Below are positions 23,771-34,693 of a DNA stretch of 64,000 bases, piece after piece. The stretch comes from Acanthochlamys bracteata (taxonomy: Eukaryota > Streptophyta > Magnoliopsida > Pandanales > Velloziaceae): NCBI GenBank assembly GCA_019914995.1, contig CM034137.1, positions 6,909,155-6,973,154 on the forward strand. The letters run 5' to 3'. The notes under the pieces are model-generated. The model saw only the letters and a program-made list of their open reading frames with translations. It ran no database searches and was not told where the DNA came from. A program made the position numbers and the translations under genes. Numbering within the stretch: the first letter of the stretch is position 1; each line of letters begins with the position of its first letter.

Positions 23771-25046
23771 TGTAGATAAAACCAACTAAGAAAAACTCAG
23801 TGATTCTATCCTAGTCTATCCCGCAAGTGCACGGTTGTCATCTACTGTATAGCAGATAACGAGTTTGTTCCACAGAAATTATTGTTAACTCTAATCCAAA
23901 TTTTTAGTAATAAGAGTTGTGTTTGTGAAAGCTAATCAAAAGTGTACGAGAGTTAAGAACAAAAAGTAACGCACGGATTGGAAAAATAGGTATGCAAATA
24001 ACTGAAATTTTAGAATTCACCACTAATGCCTCTAATTTAATCTTTAAATAAATATGATAATAGATTATGATGATTGTGAAGATCTTGTATCTAACACTTT
24101 GGTCCAATTCTTAGATACGATTCTAATTATGACTTTAACCTTGGTCCAGTATAAAATCACCTATCGCTAGTGATATTCTAACTCATTGTTTAGAAATTAC
24201 TAACAATGCATTAAGTTCTGTGAAATCATAAATCATACAGTTACATTCATTTTGGTTTAGTAAATATTAACTATAGTTGTTAATCCTATAATTCGTAAAT
24301 TATGCTCCGATTGGTCCTCGCAAATACAATTAATATAATAATTTAGATATCAAACTCAATGCTAATCATGCATGCAAATTTAACATCTAAACATCCTTTC
24401 AAATAAGAATTAACAACTCACATAAAATCAACAATCCATACATCACATAATATTCAAAAAATAAATTAAATTTATTAGGGTTTCATCCTAACTCCAGTTT
24501 AGAGAATTTAGCCACTCATATTAATATTACACACAATAATATTGTATGAAAAATAAAACATGAGAAAAAGAGAAGAAAGCAAATCTGAAAAATTTTTCGT
24601 CTCTCAATTTGATCTTCCTTCTGTCTTCCGTCGGCTCTCTCTAGGTTTCCGTCGGCCCCTTTGTTGTCTTTTTGTTGGCTCTTCGTTGCTCCTTCGATTC
24701 TCTTTTTGGCTCTCCATTCACCTCTTTTTATAGTGAAACTTCCTCCCATAAAATTAAGCAAAAGATATATTCAGAATATTCAGATTAGATTTGATGTAGA
24801 TTTGTTGCTAGATTTGATGCTAAATCTTTGATTTAGATTTGATTGGTCAAATACATCAAGAAGATCACCGCTTGATATTTCTTTCCATATTAGCTCTTTT
24901 ATTTTATTCCTTCAATAATTTGCTTCTTTATTCACCTATACTTTACAAAATAAATAAAATAAATTAATTCATATTATGAATAGAATTTTAATAAAAATTT
25001 AATATTTATTATAATAATAAAATATAATAAATATATCACGTTACAC
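23771..25046 (-). repeat. Single LTR of the Athila-like fragment
   Basis: It starts TGTAGATAAAACC and ends GTTACACA, giving TG...CA ends, about 1276 bp. It directly abuts the inverted internal segment, so its 3' end is at 23771 on the minus strand. No coding content is expected; a 67-residue frame inside it is not convincing. Confidence 0.65.
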
Positions 25047-25060
25047 ATTATTAAAAATAA

Positions 25061-25507
25061 TATTGCTAAAACGAAAGACTATTGCTTTGTCAGCTGGCTA
25101 GCTAGCTACTGTATCAAGTCAAGTCAACAATGAACGATTATCTCTTTGCCAGCTATGAAGAATCAATTAATTGCCAACTATGAAAGAAAGAAAGAATGAA
25201 TAACTTCGACTGCTAGCTTGCTCTGCTTGTTATTATCTTAGCAGTTACTATAGGGCTGGTTTGGGGAGCTTTATTCTGCAATAATTTTTTTAATTTCAAA
25301 AAAATTATACATATTTTTTATAAAACTTTTTTTTAAATTTTAAAAAATATAAATAAAATATAATTATAAAAAAATAAATATTTTTTATTTTTAAATATTT
25401 ACAAAATAAATATTTAAATTTTCAAAGTAGCTGTTTTTTGATAAGCAAATCCAAATCAAACCATATTTTATAAATTTTTGTATACTCCATCCATCATCTA
25501 TCTACAT
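25061..25507. repeat. Right direct repeat flanking the fold-back insertion (with MITE at 25253-25462)
   Basis: Nearly identical to 22401-22845, with a few small differences such as CTACTGTATCAAG for CTACTATCAAG. It then continues into flank that matches the NLR2 upstream region. Confidence 0.85.
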
Positions 25508-26436
25508 CGTAGACGATGATTTTATATTTTTATGTAGCGAGATATTGAATTTACTTTAAATATGTAGTTTTTATTTCAAAATAAATTTATTTTTGTAAGT
25601 GAAATAAAATTAAAAAATTAAAATTCATAATACTTTTTATATTTATTTTATATTAAAAATGAAATTTAAAATTAAATTAAAAAATAAAATTTGTTAAAGA
25701 ATTATTTTAAATATTTATTTATTATATTAAAAATGAGTTTAAACCAACCCTATATGTATTATGTTTTAAGACTTCCATTTTATATAATGTGCTTTGATTT
25801 GATTTTTTGATTAGTACATGGAATTAAGTATACTTCCAATATGCAGGTAACAGATAGGACAACAAAATAGGGTCTATATTTTTTTAAGTCTATAGAGAAA
25901 CAGTTTGAATATAACTTGTTAAAACACTCTTTTCTGACTCTTGATTAAATTAACACTTTCATGTTTGTAACTAATTTTAAATGTTCTGCTATTAGTTTCT
26001 TCTTTCCCTCTTTCATTTCTAAGCCTTTGGTACGCTTTTAATGTTATTGATCAATGAATAAAATATACACTAATTCTTGGTCTCTGATCTAAGAATCACA
26101 GTACTGCATCTTCTGATTCTGAAATTTATCACTCACTTTTGTGATCATCTCTGTCAAAGGGACATGCTTCCATATGGCCATCTTTTTAAATAAAAGAAAG
26201 AACAGTCAATACATGCCAGGAATGCTGTTTCATGGAAGGAGGCTAAGGAAAAGTTTCTATAAGCATTTAGCACCTCCCGGAACTTTGCTGTATTGGCCTT
26301 TTAAAGTGCTCCATGATCTAACACTCACCTGTAAGGGGCTTGATTGGCAAGATGGTTACCGTTTAATATTCACAATGTTTCTGTTGTTCAAAAGATTTTA
26401 AACTTTATGTATGGCTGGAGAGGTGAAGTGTCCCTT
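25508..26436. other. Distal upstream flank of NLR1
   Basis: The first few hundred bases match the NLR2 distal flank near 39085-39300. The rest is AT-rich. A frame at 26141-26401 has no recognisable domain. I see nothing else definable. Confidence 0.45.
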
Positions 26437-26595
26437 GTGTTTCCTTCTACTGATTAGAAGTATACTAGAACAAGGTCATGCATGCAATTCTGTAAACTGT
26501 TATGATGGTGTTATTGATTTTATAAAAAAAGGTTTTCCAGAAGGAAGGTTTTCTTGGCTTTTACCGTGGATGTGCAACAAATTTGTTGAGAAATG
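26437..26595 (+). pseudogene. Fragment of a mitochondrial-carrier gene (NAD+ transporter type)
   Basis: The frame reads RSILEQGH, then YDGVIDFIKK. After a one-base shift at the A run near 26524-26531 it reads VFQKEGFLGFYRGCATNLLRN. This matches the third repeat of plant NDT-type mitochondrial carriers (LQEQGH ... YSGV-DCIKKVF-KEG-PGFYRGCATNLLR). Only this exon-sized piece is visible. The frameshift and loss of the remaining exons mark it as a dead fragment. Recognition rests on remembered family motifs, not a search. Confidence 0.65.
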
Positions 26596-26800
26596 AAGAT
26601 ATCTTTTGAGGGTGCTTGCTTCTCCAGAGGCAAAGAATAATCAGATACCATTCTATCGGAGAATGTTTGAAGATGTTTTTAGAAATAAAATCTTTTCGAA
26701 CGAAATTTTTTTTTAAAATAAAAATAACTTTTACTTTTTCTACTTAAAAAAAAATAAAACATTATAAATTCTTCTACACTTCAAAAATAATAATAAAATA

Positions 26801-27094
26801 TTGATCGCCTGATGTTTTAGACTCCGGTCCAGTTGAAGTATTTTCTAATGTTCCCCTAAACCAACCACATCTTAAATTCTTAATTTATAGTTACCCAAAT
26901 TATTACTACCGTAGTTCAAAGTTAATGTGGGACTAATTGTTTTTTTCTTTTTAACTATCTAATATGTAACTACGAGTGATCTACTCCTTAAGGATATCAT
27001 AATCTAATTATAAATTAAAACAACTAAACTTAGGAGAAACTAATCTGCATCACCACATTGCATTTAAACACAACTACGTTTATATTGGCATTAA

Positions 27095-27125
<31 letters not shown>

Positions 27126-27720
27126 TTCTTTGATTTCAACCAAACTATATAACACTCTTAGAACAATGTGGACATATGAACATTTTTTGACTATCTCACA
27201 TTCAATAAACTAATACACCGATTTCAAAACTCCTTCAAATAGCAAGCCAACTTAAGGCTTCTGTGATCTTAGCCAAAATTATGTATAAACTACTTCCTCA
27301 ATCACCAGAGCAGGACACTTCCTCGCCTCTTAAAGCTATTTCCGACGAAGTCACACCGCCTCCTGAAGCCACCGGTTAAGCCATCTTCGCAGCAGGTGAT
27401 CACTGATTTCCTATATCTATTATTTTCTTATGATTGTTTTCTGCATTGATATTCTTCAATGTTTGATTTATGTAGATAGCTTTTGGAAACTAGAAGCAGC
27501 CTTTAACCGCGTCGATAGGCGTCCTACGGACTGCTGCTGGCTACTATGGAGGGACCTTCGTGAAGCCAAGTTATAAACAGGTCTGCGGCATTACTTCGCT
27601 TTTGTTGGATTGTTTTAAATTAGGTAGCAGTTTATATAGATTTTGGAATCTGATTTCTATTTGTGGTTTCATCTAACAGCTATTAGTTTTTAATTTTTCA
27701 GATAATGGAAGGATCAACTG
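26801..27720 (+). repeat. Duplicated segment copied from (or with) 15271-16193
   Basis: Promoter, leader, two exons, two introns and the start of exon 3 of the MsrA-like gene match 15271-16193 almost base for base. The duplication ends where the retrotransposon LTR begins at 27721. It shows that the NLR1 and NLR2 neighbourhoods arose by segmental duplication. Confidence 0.9.
27281..27720 (+). pseudogene. Truncated MsrA-like pseudogene
   Basis: A copy of the MsrA-like gene starting at the same ATG. A GAA-to-TAA change (27377-27379) stops translation after 32 codons. A one-base insertion in exon 2 (near 27516, CGATAGGCG for CGATGGCG) adds a frameshift. Exon 3 is cut after GGATCAACTG by a copia LTR at 27721. 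Exons 4 and 5 are absent. The acceptor of exon 3 changed from CAGGTAATG to CAGATAATG. Confidence 0.9.
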
Positions 27721-29160
27721 TGTTAGAACTATCAAGTTAATTTTGATGATAATAAAGAATTAAGAATTATGATTTATATTAGATTAATGATCTGAAATCA
27801 AATTCTGCAGGACTAGATAAAGATCATCTTATTTACAGTAGACAATAACAGTCATTATACAATCAACTATTATGCTACTATAAATCAAACAGTATACGGA
27901 ACAGAGGATCCCATAATCACACTACAGTCAGCTGCTTAACCGCTGAAGTATAAGAAGATTTCTCTGTATCGACCAAAACAGAGTATTGGGTTCATCAACA
28001 ACAAAACTCTCTTTGCTTAAAAAATCTTCTACACTCACAACGCACTGAAGTAATTCAAATAAAAGATATATAACGAGCAAAAATCATCTTCTTTTTCACA
28101 AAAAGGAAAAGCTCAATGATCAAGGAGAGAAATCATATTATACAAGTCAAGACTTTTAATCAAGTCAAAGCAGTCAACCTAGAATGCATTTAATATGAAC
28201 AAGCCAACTCAACTCTCATATTTCAGACAACAACTTAGCTAAATCAAGTTCATAATCACTGGCGGTAAATTTAAATTTTTACAATGCATTTAATGCTAGA
28301 AAAATATTGCACAAAAATAGCCGAAAGCAATTGAGGAAGCGGTTGAGTAACCGCTGGACAAACTGCTCCCTCTCTGCCTGAACGTCTACGGATAAAAAAG
28401 GACGCCAACGGCAATCTTCTCCAACGGTTCCTGTATAGAGACGAAATTTTATAAGAAAGGAGACAGAGCAATAAATAAAGAGTAGAGAGAATAGAAGATG
28501 AACAAATATATACAAGAACTCAACAGCTCTATTCAAGCAATTGAAATCCTGCTGCTGATCACACTGAAGATATCTCTCTCAACAACCTCTCTGATCATCT
28601 CATTAGAAATACTTCATGAACACTTAACCATCATGAGATAAATCCTGTGCTCAATTTTCGTTTATTTTTCTTATAATCTCTTAATGACCTTATGATAGAG
28701 ATGTTGCAGGCACCGGATAAGGAAGCTCAGGTGGAGTTTGGTGAAAGTTATTAAACCTTATAATAGAGCTAGCATATCAGCCAGAGGGACAGGTGTGTCC
28801 AGCAGGCTGTTAGGAGTTGTCTTGGTGAAAAAAATCCGGTAAGAGTAAAAGTGCTTGGTGAAGCACTTTGCTCTTGGTGTATATGTAGCTTATTAAAGAT
28901 TTAGTGAAGCTTTAGCTCTGGTGATAGAACGTCCGTGGATTTAGGCAAAGGAGTTTTGCTGAACCACGTTAAATACTCTGAGTACTATCCTCTTTACGTA
29001 AGTCAGTAAACATTCTAACTCTCTCTGTCTGCAGATTACAGAATTGACACAGCAGGCTTACAGCCTGTTGTCCGTAAGATAACTAAAGTTTACGAAAATT
29101 TTTATTGACTAACTCAATTCACCCCTCTCCTATTGAGTTAATCTTACAGGAGAGCTAACA
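27721..29160 (+). repeat. 5' LTR of the copia element
   Basis: It starts TGTTAG and ends CTAACA, a perfect 6-bp inverted end pair with TG...CA. It is 1440 bp and directly followed by the primer-binding site. No second copy of this LTR is visible in the window. Confidence 0.85.
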
Positions 29161-29175
29161 ATTGGTATCAGAGCA
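29161..29175 (+). other. Primer-binding site complementary to initiator tRNA-Met
   Basis: The sequence ATTGGTATCAGAGCA directly after the LTR contains TGGTATCAGAGC, the usual plant copia primer-binding site for initiator methionine tRNA. Confidence 0.9.
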
Positions 29176-29222
29176 GACCTCCTGAAATCAAAGGTCTAAC
29201 AACATTAAGGTAAAAGATCCTT

Positions 29223-30110
29223 ATGGCTAACATTGTTTCTATAGCTTTTGAAGGTAGATCTTTCAACAGACCATCACTTTTTGATGGAACGAACTATGGC
29301 TACTGGAAAACAAAAATGATAATCTTCATTCGAGCACAACACTTCACACTCTGGAATATCATACGCGATGGACCAATCATGCCAACTAAGGCCGGCCAGA
29401 TGGAATACGAATTCTAAAGAAAGAACGTGAATACAACGATGAAGACAATAAGCTTATATCAATAAATGAGAGAGCCATGAATCTTCTTTACTACGACCGA
29501 TCCAAATAAATTCAACAGAATCAGCGCTTGCAACATTGCAAAAGAAATATGGGATCAACTACAAGTAACACATGAAGGAACCACGCAAGTTCAAGGAAAT
29601 CAGAGTAAACCTACTCATGCATGAGTATGAAAACTTCAAAATGAACAGAGGTGAGTCTATTACTTAAATGTTTACTAGATTTACTAACATCACAAATCTT
29701 CTGAAAAATCTAGAAAAGGTCTTCAAATTCAAAAAGCTGAAATAGAAAATATTAAGAGCTGTGCTGCCAACCTTTGGATAAAAAATAGATGCCATAAAGG
29801 AAATTTTAACTTTTACTCAAATGTCTCTGTATGAACTAATTGGCAAACTAATAGCAAAAGAACTGTCATTAAACAAATCTGATTAACGTCCTGAAGGGAT
29901 TGCATTAAACATAAATGACCAGCAGGTAAGTGATTCCTACTCTGATGAAGATATTGCACTTCTAACCGAAAATTAAAAAGTTTTCTCAGAAGAAACAAGT
30001 TTAGAAAAAGAAGGAGTTTTGAAAGAAACAATAGAGGAGAAGACAAAAAAGACACAAATTGTTTCAACTGCAACAAATTAGAACATTTCAAGAACGAATG
30101 TCCTTTCCTC
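29223..30110 (+). pseudogene. Degenerate copia gag
   Basis: The start MANIVSIAFEGRSFNRPSLF, then DGTNYGYWKTKM, is the N-terminus of plant copia Gag. It is interrupted after 64 codons. Shifted pieces follow, ending with a CCHC zinc knuckle at 30060-30101 (C-x2-C-x4-H-x4-C). Several stops lie between. No functional product. Confidence 0.8.
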
Positions 30111-30899
30111 AAGTGATCGAAATATAAAGACGCAAGAAGGAAACGAGATATGTCAGCCTGGAGCGATGAAGATGAAAGCTCATCAGAAGACAATTAGACT
30201 GAGACAGAGAAAAATGAAGGGAGCAACTTATATCTGATTGCAGATCATGAAGCAACTAATGAGGTAAACTCTACTGACTATGATGACTTTAATGAAGAAT
30301 TACAAGATATATTTAATGAATTATATGCAAAATATTTGCATGCTAAAATTGATTGCAAAATAATGAAAGTATGCATGCATAAATTTAAAGATAAAAACGA
30401 ATGTCCAAAGAAATAAATGCTAGCACTAAAGAATGCCTTATAGGACAAGACTGATGCAATAAAAGACACACTACATGCAGATTATGATCATATAAACTCT
30501 AAACTATGTGCATTACATATTGAAAATAAACACTTGATGCAAACAAATGAAAAGCTACATGTCAAACTAAACGAATGTAAAATTGGAGAAATGACAAGTT
30601 GTGCAAATATAGACATGATAAAAAAAATTGCTGAATTTGAAGAGTTGAATGAAGCACTGAGTCGAGAAGTAGATAGACTGTCATATCCCACCATTTCAGA
30701 TCTTAAGTCATTCATGAATGATTATACTAATATGCACGTGAAAAGAGCAAGCTGAATGAAGAAAATCAAAAACTGTTTCAAGAAAACAAAAGTCTGCAAA
30801 ATAAAAATCTCGATATAGAAGCTTCATTGGCAAAATTTGTAAAAAGAAAAAATAGACTTGATAAAATACTGGGAGCTCAACGCAGCACATAAAGAAAAA

Positions 30900-32102
30900 A
30901 AAGGAATAGAATTTGTACCAACATCTAAAGCAACTGATAAACAAATCTCAAAGTATGATCATGCCCTCTACCAGCTACACAGATATGATGACAGTAAGAA
31001 TGCAAAATAAGAAAAATTCAATGTCCAAAGCATGCACAGCAAATAAGTCTTATTCCACAACATCTTTTATCAAATATTTTCATTGTGGTAAAAAAGGTCA
31101 AAATATTAATTCTTTCTGGTATAAAAAAAATATCAATAAAATAAAAATGATATGGGTTCCAAAAAGAACATTTAACAGTACTAACTCTCTAGGATCCAAA
31201 AAAATTTGGGTACCTAAGCACTAAAACTTATTTTGCAGGTAGGAGAAGAGCCAATCCGACTAAAATATAGCAAATGATATTTGGATAGCGGGTGCTCAAG
31301 ACACATAACAGGAAACGAAAAATGCTTCAGTAGCTTGCAAAAACAACTCGGTGGAAATATAATTTTTGGTGACAACAGTAAGTGCAAAGTAATAGGTGTG
31401 GGAAAAATAGGTAATCCATTATCCCTCTGCATAGAAATGTTCTTCATGTTAAATGATTAAAACATAACTTAATAAATACAAGTCAACTATGTGATAATGG
31501 CTTCAAGGTCAACTTTGATAATCACTGCTGTTCAATTGTTAACTTATCATCTGAAAAAGAAAAATTAAATGGAAAAAGGGAAGTCAATATTTATATGCTC
31601 TATATTGATGATCTTCCTAACCATAAAATGTGTTTAATAGCAAACCAGCAGGAAAGCAGCTGGCTCTGGTATAAACGTTTAGGACACTGCAACATCAAGA
31701 TACTATTAAAACTATCTAAGTTAAAATTAGTGAAGGATCTGGCTGAGGCAAATTACAGTTTGCATGAACTATGTAATGCCTGTGCTAAAGAAAAACAAGT
31801 GAAATCATCATTCAAGCACAAGCAGATGATAACAACTAGCCAACCATTACAATTACTGCATATGAATTTGTTTGAACCATCAAAGACAGTAAGTCTGGAA
31901 GGTAAGTACTACTGCTTAGTAATTGTAGATGATTATTTTCGTTTTTGTTGGGTCTATTTTTGACATATAAGAATGATGCTCTAAAAATATTTATATGTTT
32001 TTTAAAAAAGATGAAAAAGAATTCAATCTCAATATCTGTGTTATTAGAAGTGATCATGGTAAGAAATTTTAAAACTTTTATTTTGATAAATTTTGTAACT
32101 CT
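30900..32102 (+). pseudogene. Degenerate copia pol: protease and part of integrase
   Basis: A protease active-site stretch (DSGCSRHITG, about 31284-31313) is followed after stops by a pre-integrase and integrase piece (31595-31963) with RLGHCNIK, CNACAKEKQ and VIVDDY. Then comes a shifted IRSDHGKKF-like piece to about 32095. The first integrase acidic residue appears changed (HMNLF where HMDLF is usual). The frame ends at the truncation point and no reverse transcriptase follows. Confidence 0.75.
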
Positions 32103-34693
32103 GAGCACGTGTTACCCATGTGAATTAGGAACATATAATAAGAAACAAATATGTTTTCTGTTCTAGAAACTTAAATTAATCTAATTGCAAAAGAGTAGAT
32201 TGCTCCACGACTTTACTCATATGGCGGACATTTTAAATTTTACAAAAAACAAAAACAAAAACAAAAACAAAAACAAAAAAGCAAAGACAAAAATTTGGCG
32301 AACTTTATGATTGTTGATCTTTTTCTGATAAGGCAGTATGCAAGAGCGTTATGCACAGAAGTTATCTCCGTGAACTGTTATTGCAAATAAAATAGTTTTC
32401 ACAGATTATTCACAGTGAACTGATATGCAAATAAAATAACATAGTGGACCTTTTACAAAATAACAACCTTATTTTTAAAAACTAAAAATTAAAATAAAAT
32501 AGAATATACGAGCACTTTCAAACGACTCATTAAGGGTTTATTTATTTATATTTTAAACAAATTTTCACTTCTCATTAATCTTCAATAAAAACGAATACGA
32601 AATATAAATTTTATTTTTATATAATTCTTCTTTTAATATTATGCTTTACATCTTAAAAATTTTACTTAAAAACACTTTTTAATAAAAAAATAAATAATAA
32701 TTAAACTCAACTTGTAGTAATTATTTTGAAGTAATTATTTTTTAAATATGTTTTGAATTCTACTTATAAGCAAAGTAAATATGTTCTAAATTATAAGCAA
32801 AGTAATTATGCTCTAGATTTATATTAAGTGAGGTTGAGGGGTGACCAAATAAAATAGACAAGAATCTCCAGAGTGATCAAGTAAAAAAGTTGTGTATTAT
32901 ACAAAAAGATTGTTGTTTCTTGTAGTGGTGGCAATATGGATTGATGGGTCAGTTTCGGATCGACTCATTTAATAACCGGATTAAATTTATTCAACCCTAA
33001 TTCAATCCATAAATTTATACGGGTCAAAATTATCAATCCTAACCCAACTTACTAATAACCGAGTCAAATTTTGATCGACCCATTTAATAATTATAATTAT
33101 TAATTATTAATTATATATTTTTAAGCTTTAGTGAAATTATAAGATCAGTTCGAATGAAAATGCATGATATTTTTACTGACAAGATATAATTATGTCCAAC
33201 AACATTCCTTAATGTCTTCATCAGTCCTTACAATATAAAAAAATAATATTATTTTTATTTTAAAAAATATATGATAACAGCTGAAATTTATGATTACAAA
33301 TACTAGGTTAATAATTTCGATAAAAATTTTGATAAATATATCTATCTAACAAAATGTTTATAAAAATTTTTATACTAAATCTAAATTCGTCATTAAAAAT
33401 ACCTACATAGTAATACTTTCGATAATATTATAATTTTCATCTTATACTATTTTACTAAGATATAAAAATAAAGAATTAACTATAAATACATTTTAATTTA
33501 ATAGTTTGTAAATAACTAGTATTGATTATTTTTATTGTCAATGTTTTATTATACGGTAAGAAAAAATAAAAAATTATTCTTTCAAAAGGTGACATTTCGG
33601 GTTTGTGGGTCAATTTCGGGTTAACTCGGATTGACCTATTTAGTAACTGGGTCAAATTTGTTTAACCTTAACCCAATCCATATATTTATATGGGTCAAAT
33701 TTTTCAACCCTAACTCTAATTAAACAAGTCGATTTCGGGTCAGATTTTTGGGTCGGATCATATATTGCCACCCCTAGTTTCTTGCAATTTTATTTATATT
33801 GTCATGTTCAAAATTTTTTTTGAGTGTGCTTTTAAGAAAAATTTTCTGAAATTAAAAATAATTTTAAAATTTGAAAATATGCTCAATTTTATTACAAAAT
33901 AATAATAATAACAATAAGAATAAATAATAATAAAATTTTATGTTATAAATTTTGTTGTAAAATATTTTTAAAATTTTAAATTAAATATTATAAAAAATTT
34001 ATTAAAAGTAAAAATAAATAATTCCAAACAGCATCTAAGTAAAAGCAATAGCTTATGGACAAATATAAATATTTATCTGAGCGTGAGAGGTAGGGAAGCT
34101 TCAAACTTTTATTTTGATGGCCTCTTTGCTTCTTTTTTTACTTGCATTGAACATCCTATACGTTTATTCTACATATATAAAAGACGTTTTGAAATACTTA
34201 AAATAAAATTTGTTTTATAAAAATAAATTTATTTTGTATTTAAGAAAACTAATATTATAAAAATATAAAAAATATTCAAATACAAATCCGAAAACCTGCA
34301 TATAAGGATATACCAACTACGCTATCTTATCGATCAAAAAAATTTATCCAAACATACCCGTATTGGATAAGCGTGATGATTCTTCTGCTGCTGCTTCTGG
34401 GGATTATTTAAAAGAATATAATTTTGTTTTCATTTTAGTCTCTTTAATATGTTTTCCTAATAACCGAATCAAGCATTTTAATTAACTCCACAAGATTAAA
34501 ATTCATAAAATAAAAAAAATATTACGCACCGCGAATTAGTTTCAAATGTTTTTTATGTAAAACAATAAATGTAATTACTCTCAACGACTAATTAGTGATT
34601 CCTACAATAGAATAAAAAATAAAATATAATTAAAATTGCCACAAAGTTTTTAGTAATTTATAACACTCAGCAAATTTCAATGTTCCCGTTGCT
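32103..34693. other. 3' flank of NLR2, paralogous to the flanks of the other NLR genes
   Basis: The start matches 42921 onward (GAGCACGTG ... GAATTAGGAACATATAATAAG). An (AAAAAC)n microsatellite lies at about 32246-32279. A hAT-like insertion occupies 32923-33776. The last 600 bases again match the NLR3 flank. No gene seen. Confidence 0.65.
32923..33776. mobile_element. Non-autonomous hAT-like element with perfect 8-bp target duplication
   Basis: The ends are TAGTGGTGGCAATATGG and its near-complement CATATATTGCCACCCCTA. The 8-bp sequence GTTTCTTG lies directly outside both ends (32915-32922 and 33777-33784). At the paralogous sites near 17917 and 43668 the same GTTTCTTG occurs once with no insertion, so both are empty sites. 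Subterminal blocks repeat GGGTC / GACCC motifs. Length is 854 bp, without transposase. Confidence 0.9.

Larger units (their letters stand above)
22846..25046. mobile_element. Rearranged Athila-like LTR retrotransposon fragment with fold-back gag ends
   Basis: From left to right it holds an internal start with a primer-binding site of Athila type (TTTGGCGCCGTTGCCGGG, 22853-22870), a 5' gag segment on the plus strand, and a loop at 23191-23421. The same internal start then follows as an inverted copy (23422-23770, minus strand), and finally one LTR (23771-25046). The two arms are about 345 bp and nearly identical. There is no LTR on the left side, no pol and no second half. It sits between two 445-bp direct repeats of NLR1 flank. 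Confidence 0.8.
27721..32102 (+). mobile_element. Truncated Ty1/copia retrotransposon
   Basis: It comprises a 5' LTR (27721-29160), a primer-binding site, a degraded gag and a degraded protease/integrase region. Reverse transcriptase, RNase H and the 3' LTR are missing. The sequence switches at about 32103 to NLR 3' flank that is shared with 42921. Many stops and shifts show it is not recent. It was inserted into exon 3 of the duplicated MsrA-like gene. The target duplication cannot be tested because the right end is lost. Confidence 0.85.

Noticed and set aside
26141-26401. 86-residue frame just before the mitochondrial-carrier fragment
   Set aside because: No carrier motif (PX-D/E-XX-K/R) or other domain could be seen, and the composition is that of the spacer.
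28271-28536. Two overlapping minus-strand frames of 66 and 85 residues
   Set aside because: They lie inside the copia LTR and have no domain.
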